A DNA stretch of 64,000 nt from Rhynchopus sp. YZ270_cl-10 (taxonomy: Eukaryota; Euglenozoa; Diplonemea; Diplonemida; Diplonemidae), in the NCBI GenBank assembly GCA_964035575.1, contig OZ037859.1, positions 1,116,001-1,180,000 of the forward strand, written 5' to 3'. The first letter of the stretch is position 1. Every line of letters begins with the position of its first letter. Position numbers and translations under genes: made by a program. Under the pieces are notes generated by a model. It was not told the origin of the DNA. It saw only the letters and a program-made list of their open reading frames with translations, and ran no database searches. Below are positions 53,439 to 63,500 of the stretch, piece by piece.

Positions 53439-54016
53439 GGATAATACCCAAAAAGTTTACGATAATACCCAGTGGGTATTATCGTAAATGGGTATTAGTA
53501 ACGTGGGTGTTATAGTCATTTTCCCAATATATAACGCCCATTCTTTTGAAAATGTGTCAGTAGGGTAACCAGGGGGTAATAACAAATATCTACTCCACTA
53601 ATCGGGTCGAGAAAAAATGTCGTGAATTCAGAGAGGGTTGTCGTTCGGTTCAAAACGCACGTTTTGAAGCGATCTGAGCCTTTTTTGCACCTTCAAATGC
53701 GAGAATCCGTTTTTGAAAAAGTGACTTTTTGGCTGATGTTGACTGAGGGTGTGATATGACTATACCAGGTTGTAAAAAAATAGGGTCGATAATTTTCGGA
53801 TTGGAAAGAGCGGTCGCGAAAAAGCCCAAATAAGGCGTTTTCGTTTTCGTTTTTAAATTTTCTAATTTTTTAGATGCACCCTGCAAGACACCCAAAAATA
53901 CACCTGGAAACAGGGAAAAATACTCTGTTATTAAAAAAAAAATTCTGGGGGGCTCCGCCCCCCAGACCCCCCGGCTACGCTCGCCTTTGCGCTTCGCGCA
54001 AAGGCTTCGCTGCGCA

Positions 54017-54065
54017 GCGCCCGCACGCACCCACCCCGCTTCGCGGGGTGGGTGCGTGCGGGCGC
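54017..54065. repeat. Perfect 49-nt GC-rich hairpin
   Basis: GCGCCCGCACGCACCCACCC pairs with its exact inverse around a CGCTTCGCG centre. A smaller hairpin (CCTTTGCGC / GCGCAAAGG) lies just upstream. Confidence 0.8.
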
Positions 54066-54964
54066 AATCTGTCGCCGCTATCGGGTTGCGTTATCTGGCT
54101 CGTCCCCGCATTCCTGTTGACCTCGCTACTTCCTTGAAATCCCAAAAAATTCTGTGGGACGCAGCAGGTTAAATGTAACCGGCTCGTCTCCGCATGTCTT
54201 GTTGCTTGTATGCACTTTTTGTTGTGGACGATTGGGCGGGAGGATAGAGTGCGAATTGTAGTGGCAATTTTACCAGTACAGGTATGTGAATAGAGACAGG
54301 GTTCTGGGCTGAAAAGCAACGAACAAGTGGGGCGATTTTGGAGGGGTAGCCCGTAGGAATGGTGGAGGTGTTACCCCACACATCATTGACCATGTTCTCT
54401 TCTGCCAACATGGGAAATGTGCGCGGAAAGTGCAGTCAGCCCCCTTCCACCACACTGACTTTCATTTTGTGTGGGGTAATTTGTTATGTGGTGATGAAAA
54501 TTCATACAGCCCGACCGATATTACGCCGGTCGTAATATCGGTGCATTTGGGCGGGGGGGCAAAAATAGTCAAAAACAAAAGCAATTAGTGGAGGGCGAAA
54601 TGTGGCCCTTCAACATACGGGTAGCTTACAAGCAACAAATTCTATACGCTGTTTGGCCTGCCTGCGGCGTTGTGCCGAAGGTGCATGAAGACAGGGTCTG
54701 GGGGAAAAATTTTTGCTGTGTCACATTCCCTCGTGTGTGGGTCACTACTGAGGTAATGTGCCACTGCGTGGGTCTGGGTACCTGCGTGCGCAAACCGGTG
54801 TATAAGTCCGGGGGCCCCAAAAATCGGACTTATACACAGACTCATGCACGGGAGGTGGTAGGTAGAGAAAAATCATGCAATGTATTCTTTTGTTTCATCC
54901 CTGACACCAAGCTTGTAGAAGAAAAAATGAGCGCGGCTGATGCCGTCACAGTCGCAATGCCGGA

Positions 54965-55105
54965 CTACCCATAGAACTTTGCCTGTGAAAGCTGCACCCC
55001 TGCGCCTTGCACCCAGTACAGCTTCGCAACGACCTCGCCGTAGTTGTGCAGAATGTGCACATCAACAACAGTGTCGTATGTGGTGTGCAGGTCGTATGAG
55101 TGAAC
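54965..55105 (-). pseudogene. Coding fragment, probably a terminal exon
   Basis: The minus strand reads VHSYDLHTTYDTVVDVHILH, NYGEVVAKLYWVQGAGVQLS and QAKFYG then stop, with gene-like composition. An AG lies a few bases upstream on that strand (ACAG before CATTGG), so it may be a last exon. No upstream exon was found; the DNA beyond is repeat. No family is recognised. Confidence 0.4.
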
Positions 55106-55440
55106 CAATGCTGTTTAGACTCTGTCACACTGTGCTATTTTGGGGTCGTCAGCCACATGGTTTTGTGAATTTTTATGAAGCGGTAGTGAAAGTTTTGTGA
55201 ATATATCTTCCAAAATCTCGTTAGGCGTATATGAAGGCCTGTTTTCCAATATCCATACCCCCCTTTACTATTGCCACACCAGAAATATTTTTTTTGAAAT
55301 ATTTTTGGGATTGAAATCAGCGGATCGAAATGAGTTAAATGCGGGGTCGTAGGCTCAAAAATTTGCATCTGTGGTTTATTAAGTGAACGAGGCCCAGAGT
55401 ATAAGCCTAACGAGATCTTGTCTGATATGTGAATCGCACT

Positions 55441-55660
55441 GTACTGTACTGTACTGTACTGTACTGTACTGTACTGTACTGTACTGTACTGTACTGTACT
55501 GTACTGTACTGTACTGTACTGTACTGTACTGTACTGTACTGTACTGTACTGTACTGTACTGTACTGTACTGTACTGTACTGTACTGTACTGTACTGTACT
55601 GTACTGTACTGTACTGTACTGTACTGTACTGTACTGTACTGTACTGTACTGTACTGTACT
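55441..55660. repeat. Minisatellite block 1: 44 x GTACT
   Basis: 220 bp without a single interruption. Confidence 0.97.
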
Positions 55661-55933
55661 GGGTACTGGGTACTGGGTACTGGGTACTGGGTACTGGGTA
55701 CTGGGTACTGGGTACTGGGTACTGGGTACTGGGTACTGGGTACTGGGTACTGGGTACTGGGTACTGGGTACTGGGTACTGGGTACTGGGTACTGGGTACT
55801 GGGTACTGGGTACTGGGTACTGGGTACTGGGTACTGGGTACTGGGTACTGGGTACTGGGTACTGGGTACTGGGTACTGGGTACTGGGTACTGGGTACTGG
55901 GTACTGGGTACTGGGTACTGGGTACTGGGTACT
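55661..55933. repeat. Minisatellite block 2: 39 x GGGTACT
   Basis: 273 bp without interruption, directly joined to block 1; the unit is GTACT plus GG. Confidence 0.97.
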
Positions 55934-56255
55934 GTGTACTGTGTACTGTGTACTGTGTACTGTGTACTGTGTACTGTGTACTGTGTACTGTGTACTGTGT
56001 ACTGTGTACTGTGTACTGTGTACTGTGTACTGTGTACTGTGTACTGTGTACTGTGTACTGTGTACTGTGTACTGTGTACTGTGTACTGTGTACTGTGTAC
56101 TGTGTACTGTGTACTGTGTACTGTGTACTGTGTACTGTGTACTGTGTACTGTGTACTGTGTACTGTGTACTGTGTACTGTGTACTGTGTACTGTGTACTG
56201 TGTACTGTGTACTGTGTACTGTGTACTGTGTACTGTGTACTGTGTACTGTGTACT
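55934..56255. repeat. Minisatellite block 3: 46 x GTGTACT
   Basis: 322 bp without interruption; the unit differs from block 2 by one base (G to T). A palindrome AAAACCATAGGG / CCCTATGGTTTT follows at about 56261-56288. Long open frames on both strands through 55135-56373 are by-products of units lacking stops. Confidence 0.97.
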
Positions 56256-56575
56256 GTATAAAAACCATAGGGGGGACCCTATGGTTTTTGGATTTTTTTT
56301 TGGGTTCTTTGGAACACGAATCTGTTCGATAATTTTTGGATTGGGTAGTTTACCCACCCTAGCGATCCATTAACGCCAGAATTTTTCACTTTTGAGCATC
56401 TGTTACCTGTTTAGAATTTTTCCTCACATGCACATTTTCAAAAGAATGGGCGTTAATTTTATTTGCAACACCCATTTCAACAATTTCAGATATTACACTA
56501 AACGTACACACATCCACGGAGGTCAAGCGAGAGACGCAAAGCACTCACGGACAAAGCCTAGCGCAGGTTCCGAAG

Positions 56576-57318
56576 ATGCCTGACAATGCAGAGCTTCTTG
56601 AGGAAGCGCTGGACTGGTGGATGCAAAACGAGTCCCTCAATGCTGCGATTGAGGACTTCGCTGGGTATGTGTTTTATTTTTATTTTTCTAAAGAACACTC
56701 TAAGCTATGTGTTCTATGTTTGAAGGCACGGCAATGCCAACAGCTACATCTCTCAATGTATTTGGGAGGGAGAAAAAACCAACAACAACATTTTTTTTTC
56801 TTCGCAGGAAGCATTGCACAAAGTTTTCCGACCCAAACCCCGACGGAAGCGTTCCGGAGCAAACGGTATGCATCTTACACGACGTCCCCACCACCTTGCT
56901 TGGTGTTGGGAACATAGTCAGAAAGCCAACGTTTATCTTTTTTGTGTCAACTTCCACCCATTTTGTCTCAACTTTGCGCCAAGCTTCTGCTATTTTTGTC
57001 AGGGGTTCGAAAATTGTTCTCTTCATTAAATAAAAGTCTGGGTTTTGGTAATTAAATTCCTCTTTCGTCAAATATCACTTTTATTTTTTACAGAACGATG
57101 CAATGGTTTTGTACACAACCTTTCAGGACATGGTTGAAAGTCATGTGCAGGTGTTCTTGAAAGAGAAAGGGATGAGTGCAGAGGAGTTTGCAGCAGTCTG
57201 TGAATCGGAACAGGAACGAGAAGGGGGTGACAGCCACCCGTTTGTTCTGTGGATGCTGGCGTCGACGTCGTACGAGCAGTTCTGGAAAATGATGGTTGAG
57301 GAGAAGGAGCGTGGGTGA
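56576..57318 (+). CDS. BART-domain protein (ARL2BP/CFAP36-like)
   Basis: Exons 56576-56664, 56808-56865 and 57094-57318 join in frame to 123 residues; introns are 143 and 228 nt (GTATGT and GTATGC donors). The whole protein fits a BART domain: LNAAIEDFAGKHCTKF, then VLYTTFQDMVESHVQVFLKE with KGMSAEEF, and FVLWMLASTSYEQFWKMM at the end. BART proteins bind GTP-bound ARL2/ARL3 small GTPases and are linked to cilia or mitochondria; family members are usually 160 residues or longer, so this one is close to a bare domain. It starts 122 bp after the TIR element; a CAG at 56564-56566 lies 9 nt upstream of the ATG. Confidence 0.8.
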
Positions 57319-57584
57319 TACCCGCTCACCACTCCTTTATATATTTTTTATTTTTTGTGCACTTTTTACACCCCTGATCTAATGGTCGCTGTATTCTGAT
57401 GTATTTTACCGTCACAATACAGACCATTACCTCCCCCCCCTCTAACACGCATAATTACAATATTTAAGCCTTCTTTCGATAAAAACAAAGTCTCTCCATT
57501 CTTCTTTACCCTACCTTTCGCACCTCATACCTGAATCAGCTACATTGCAGGTATAATTCCAACACAGCCGCACTGGATGCGTTG
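57319..57584. other. Short intergenic region with small MITE
   Basis: Holds the 50-bp palindrome at 57380-57429, then a T/C-rich leader ending in CAG at 57548-57550, 34 nt before the next ATG. Confidence 0.5.
57380..57429. mobile_element. 50-bp palindrome related to the 7550 MITE
   Basis: TAATGGTCGCTGTATT and AATACAGACCATTA are inverted repeats; the middle keeps GATGTATTTT found in the 134-bp element. It may be an internally deleted relative. Confidence 0.5.
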
Positions 57585-60500
57585 ATGTCTTTTTCATCTC
57601 GAACAAGTGTCAGGCGGCGGGATGTTGCAGGGTCTCTGCGTCCGTCCCTGTTTCTGCTTCTGCTGAGTGCTGCGTCGGTCGGGTCGCAACTTTCTTCCAC
57701 GATGACGTTCACGTTGACAGAGACGCCCTCCATGTCAGCGTCCCTGTCAATGTCACAGTCGGAGTCGCTCTCGCATTCGCAGTCGCTCTCCGGTATGTGT
57801 TTTGTTGTCTTCCGTGTGCACCAACATCGCCAACAGAATCCCTCTCTGGCACGCTCTCGCATTCAGCCTCTCTGTCGCCGTCGCTTTCTTTCACCAAGTC
57901 AGCGACGCAAACCGGTATGTGAAGGTAGGGGGGTGTGTGGAGGGGAAGTGGCAGGCTGGTTAATAAAAATGGGTGATGTGTTGGGGGTCTCCGGGCTCTG
58001 GGCTGCCTGTCATGGCCTTCTCCTGTGTATGACCACAGGTGGTCGAAGTGGATTCTGACTGATGTCAGGTTATAGAAATGCCCTTTGAGACCATTGTCGA
58101 AGGAATTTTGCACTTTAGACCACAGATTGCATGTTGCCAGTTTTCAGGCTATAATAAAGGATGATGTTTTTTTGGCAAAGGCAATTTGCAGGAAAAAATG
58201 ACCAAAAAGTCTAATTTTTGGCCGAATGCCACCAAAATGTCCGAAAATATCGCCTTTTGCACTTTTGAAATCCGTGCGCTCAGTGGTGGGGTCAATTTGT
58301 CGAAGTCGAAAGCTAACTTTTTGGTCTTGGTAAAAGTCCCATTGTCATTCAAAAAAAAAAGAATGGATTTTCTTCCGGGCCCCGGGCACCTGCCACCCTT
58401 CTTATTTACCAGCTTGGGAAGTGGGTTTGCATTGTGTATCGTTTTTCACCAACAGTGAGCACATCGCCGACGTTGACTGTCACAGTCAGCCCAACGCAGA
58501 CCCTGACAAGCTCGCCCTCACCGACGTTCACTGTCACACCGTCACCAACGCTCACGGCGACACCTACGTACACAGTATCGCCGACACCATCAGGTACACC
58601 CACATTTACTGTCACGCCATCCCTGACGGCATCGCTGACACCCACATACACTGTCACACCATCAATGACGGCGTCGCTTACACCAACTTACACGGTGACA
58701 CCCACATACACTGTGACGCCTTCAATGACGACTTCATTGACGCCTTCGATGACGGTGACACCTACACCGACGGAGACAAAGACAGAAACGCTTTCTCCGA
58801 CGTTGTCGTTTACACTTACACCGACATACACTGTCACACCGAGCCTGACGTATTCGCTAACACCCACTTACACTGTTACACCGAGTGCGACGTTCTCGCT
58901 GACACCCACGTATACTGTGACCCCCACGTACACGGTATCGCCGACAATATCAGGTACACCCACGTTTACTGTCACACCATCAATGACGGCATCGCTTACA
59001 CCAACTTACACGGTGACACCCACATACACTGTGACGCCTTCAATGACGGCTTCATTGACGCCTTCGATGACGGTGACACCTACACCGACGGAGACAAAGA
59101 CAGAAACGCTTTCTCCGACGTTGTCGTTTACACTTACACCGACATACACTGTCACACCGAGCCTGACGTATTCGCTGACACCTACTTACACTGTCACACC
59201 GAGTGCGACGTTCTCGCTGACACCCACGTATACTGTGACCCCCACGTACACGGTAACACCTACATTAACCTTCACGAAAACTGCGACGGAAACATTTACG
59301 CCTTCGGTCACGATGACGCCTACATTTACAGTAACCCCGTCTATGACTTACACAGTGACGCCCTCAGTTACTGTGACACCTACACTCACCGACACACGTA
59401 CCTTAACGAGCTCGTTAACACCCACATTTACTGTGACACCCACACCCACTGTCACACATACTGCGACTGGAACGTTAACTCCCACGGTTACTGTGTCGAC
59501 CACTTTTACCACAACACCGTCTCCAACATATTCGTTGACACCATCCTTTACAGCAACCGTGACGATGACTGCAACGCGCACCGTGACAAGTTCGCTCACG
59601 CCCACGTACACCACCACCCCGACGATGACTTACACGCAGACACCCACATACACAACGACACCAACGAACACGGTCACACCGACCATGACATACTCGTTGA
59701 CGCCCACATACACGGTCACACCGACCACGACTTTTACAGGTATGTGTTTGGCCTTGGCCTGCACGACACCACACCACACCACCACTCACAGTCACACCCA
59801 CAATAACCTCGACGCCAACCTACACGTCGACACCAACCATGACCACAACACCGTCGCCGACGTACACAACAACGCCAACGGCGACCACCACCCCAACCTC
59901 CACTGCAACGATGTCCCCCACGTTTACCACAACACCGTCGTACACGATGACGCTGCCGAGTGCAACAGCTACGACGACACCGAGTCTCACACCATCAATT
60001 TTGGTGACACCTTCTATTTCCTTATCTCTGTCAAGTATGCGTTTTGGTTTTGTTATTCATGATTTTCTCCTTTTTATATCTACGACCGTCGCCCAATTTT
60101 TACGTACCCGCGCTACACCATGCACATGCTCGAACACGTCATCGTACGTGCCAAAATTACGAACTCCGGCTGGGGAAATGACATCATCCCTGACAACAAA
60201 CTTGTGGAAGCCAGCGCAGCTGATGCTGTGCGATAACGAATATGATAAGGGGACTAATCACGAGAGTCTTAGGATCATCTTATAAACTTTTCTTTTATTT
60301 TATTTTTCTCTTGTGTTTGCTTGGGTTTTCTATTACGACTGAAACAGAGTTAATGTCAGAAACCAGTCTACTGAAGTTTCAACTTGTGCAAAACATTTAC
60401 TTCACTTTTTCACTTTTTGCAAAACATGCACACACCAAAAAAAGAAGGGAATATTTTTGTTGATCCCTATACCTGTACTTATTGAATGTATCTGTTTTTA

Positions 60501-63500
60501 TACTGTTATTATCCTCATAATTTTCATATTCCCCACAGAGTCGCTGTCTCCCACGTTCACTGTGTCACCGAGTATGACGTACTCATTGACACCGACGTTC
60601 AGTGTCACACCGTCGTACACGACGTCGCTGACGCAGACGTACAGCATGACACCAACGTTCTCGAACACACCGTCGTCCACGATGACGATGACATTGTCCA
60701 AGACGTACACCCTTCCGACAGGAACATTGACCATTTCTTTGGTGCCGACACCGTCGCCCACTGCAACGCACACGCTGAGTGCGAGTGCGACGTTGTCGTC
60801 GTCGGTCTCGCTGAGCATGTCGCAGACCATGTCCCTGAGTGCGTCGATGTCGTACTCAAGGTCGTTGACAGCGACACGGTCCCTGAGCAGCACGTTCTCC
60901 CTGTCGCCAACGTTCACCGTCTCGCGCTCCATGTCCATGTCACGCACAGCAACCGCAAGCCTCACACGCACAGCAACATCCTCCCTCTCGCGTAGCGCGA
61001 CGTACTCAACGACACCAACCTACACGTCCTCAACAACGATGACACTCCCAACGGCCACAGCAACCATCTCCTACACGCCAACGCGCACAGAGACATACAC
61101 AGGCACGCGCACAGCAACGCCCACAGCAACACACTCCGTCACGACGACTGTCTCGGAAACCCAGATTGGATACACCAGCATCACGTTCCGGTGTCTAAAG
61201 ACGAGGGGTGCGGCCACGACGGCCAGCACGGGGGGCTTCCGTGTGTGGCGGCGTGAGCTTGGGGAGGCCACCATGCACGAGCTGGACCTGGCCAACACGG
61301 ATATCGCCACGGTGTCATGCGAGCCGACCACGTCCGCGTCTTCATGCAGCCCTGTGTCGGGGAAGCCGCTGTCAAACGCTGTGGACACGAGCGTCTCGAC
61401 CGAGTGGAGCGACTCTGCGATGGGTATGCTGAAGATTGAGTTTGCCAAGCGTGAGAACGTCTGCCAGTTCACCTTTGCTACCGGTGCCTCGCTTGGCGAG
61501 ACGTGTGTGCAGTGGGTCCTCTATGGGGAGCACCTCGGCGTGCAGGAGTTGCTGAACGAGCAGCTGACCGACTTCCCCATACCCACCGATACGTTGACCT
61601 ACCTTCCTGACATCAACATTTGCGACCCGCAGGGGGAATGTGTTGGGCGCACGACGTGCAGTGATGTTGGGCAGGAGTGTGTCGACCCGGATACAACGCG
61701 CGCTAACGACTGGTACTGCAAGTGCACTGTGCCACAGGTTGGCACCAGCGTGACGGGTGGTGTTGCATCGTGTGTCTACGACGAGTGCAATGCACAGACG
61801 TCTGTGTGCTCTGCAGCAGGCCAGCTCTGCGCGGACCCGTCGCCGTCGACCATGGGTGACTGGCAGTGTGTGTGCCCACCATCTTCTGTTGGGGTGAAGG
61901 CCACAGCAGGCCCTGCCACGTGCACCCCCACTGGCAGCTGTGCATCGAACTCGTGCTCGTCGACTCTCCCCATCTGCACCAACACGGCCACGTCCTTCCG
62001 TTGCGACTGCCCCACAAACTACATTAAAGACTCCATCACCGGTGCCTGTGTAGTGGATTACTGCGCACAGTTCGGCCACGTCTGCCTTGCAGTGGGACAG
62101 GTCTGCTCTGTCTTAACGTCAACCAACTCTAGCGACACATGGCAGTGCGAATGCCAAGGCGGTGCTGTAGGTGTCGGCACCGCCCAACGTGCGTACTGCA
62201 TCTACAAGGATGAATGTGCCCAAGGTAACAACGGAAAGCTCTGCTCCGATGCAGGGCAAATATGCCACGACCCAAGCAGCTCTGTGTCAGGAGACTGGCA
62301 GTGCGCGTGCGCGTCCCCAACCACTGGGTCGAACGCCACCGCGGCAGTGGCCACATGCGAATACGACGAGTGCGGGGTCTCGGGCACAGCGTGCACTGCG
62401 TCCGGGCAGACTTGCAACGACCCCGTCAAGACGGTTGCGTCCATCAACGACTGGGTGTGCTCCTGCTCTGGAAGCGTTGGGAACGTTCTTTCTGAAGTTG
62501 GTGCGCCGGCTGCCTGCGTGTACACCCTAGACTGCACCGCAAACTCTGCTACGTGCTCAAGCAGTGGGCAGGCTTGCACAGATGTGGACGGGCAGACGGA
62601 CAGCAACTATGTGTGCCAGTGCCTCAGCCCGTTCTCGGGGTCGCAAACGAACGCTGCTGCGTCGTGCACGCTGGATGAGTGCCTTGTAAACGAGAAGATC
62701 TGCACTGCACAGGCACAGCTTTGTGTGGACCCGTCTGGTGCGGAAGGTGATTGGCAGTGCAGGTGTATTGGACCTGCGTCTGGCACGGGCGTTGCGAGGG
62801 CAGCTGTTTGTACTTATGCAGGCGACTGTGCTGCGAACAGCAAGACGTGCACTGACGTTGGCCAGACGTGCACTGACCCTTCGTCGTTGACCGGTGGTGA
62901 CTGGCAGTGCACGTGCGTACCTCCTTTCCAAGGCACGGGCTCACAGGGGGCGGCCACGTGCACGTACGACGAGTGCACCGACAACAGCGACGTCTGCGCT
63001 GCTGCTGGGCAGGTCTGCAAGGATGCAAAGCTGACCACAACAGGCGACTTTGAGTGCTTCTGTGCGGGCTCCACTACGGGCTCGTCCGCCGTCGCCAAGC
63101 CTGCGGTGTGCGCGCCTACCAACCCAACCGGGCTGTGCTCTACTGGCGTCTGCACTGCTGCAGGACAGGTGTGCACAGAAACAACAAGCAGCTTCAACTG
63201 CACCTGCGTGCCTCCTGCTGTTGGAACGGCAGGTCTCAACTCCCCTGCGACGTGCACTATTGACAAATGCTTGTCGATGGGACACCTTTGCGAGGGTGCG
63301 GGGCAGCTGTGCGAGACGGTGGGCACCGTTTCGTGGAAGTGCACTTGCCAGGGCAACAGCACGGGCGAGCAGGTGGAGGGGGTTGCTCGGTGCGAGTATG
63401 CTGGGGAGTGCGGGGACGGGATTTCGAAGACGTGCACGGATGTGGGACAGACCTGCTTTGACCCTGACCCGGCGACGAGTGGTGACTGGCAGTGCCGCTG

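Larger units (their letters stand above)
53532..56453. mobile_element. 2.9-kb TIR element carrying a minisatellite block
   Basis: Ends ACGCCCATTCTTTTGAAAA and its inverse (56433-56453) match over about 22 bp, with TA outside both, consistent with a TA target duplication. It contains repeat X (53533-53940), a GC-rich hairpin (54017-54065), an inverted core relative (about 54590-54830), a coding fragment (54965-55105, minus), and the GTACT/GGGTACT/GTGTACT arrays. No transposase frame is seen. Confidence 0.65.

Noticed and set aside
44677-54030. Identical minus-strand frames (MGVLQGASKKLENL) at two places
   Set aside because: Both lie in repeat X; identity reflects duplication of the element end, not protein conservation.
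55135-56373. Open frames of 290-377 codons on both strands with TVYCVLC- or STQYTVH-type repeats
   Set aside because: Translations of pure GTACT/GGGTACT/GTGTACT arrays, whose units contain no stop in most frames.
58421-59806. 461-codon His/Cys/Asp-rich open frame overlapping the Thr/Pro stalk
   Set aside because: It is the shifted reading of the repetitive ACN-codon stalk; it lacks splice-frame continuity and stops after the exon, while the Thr/Pro frame continues through five exons.
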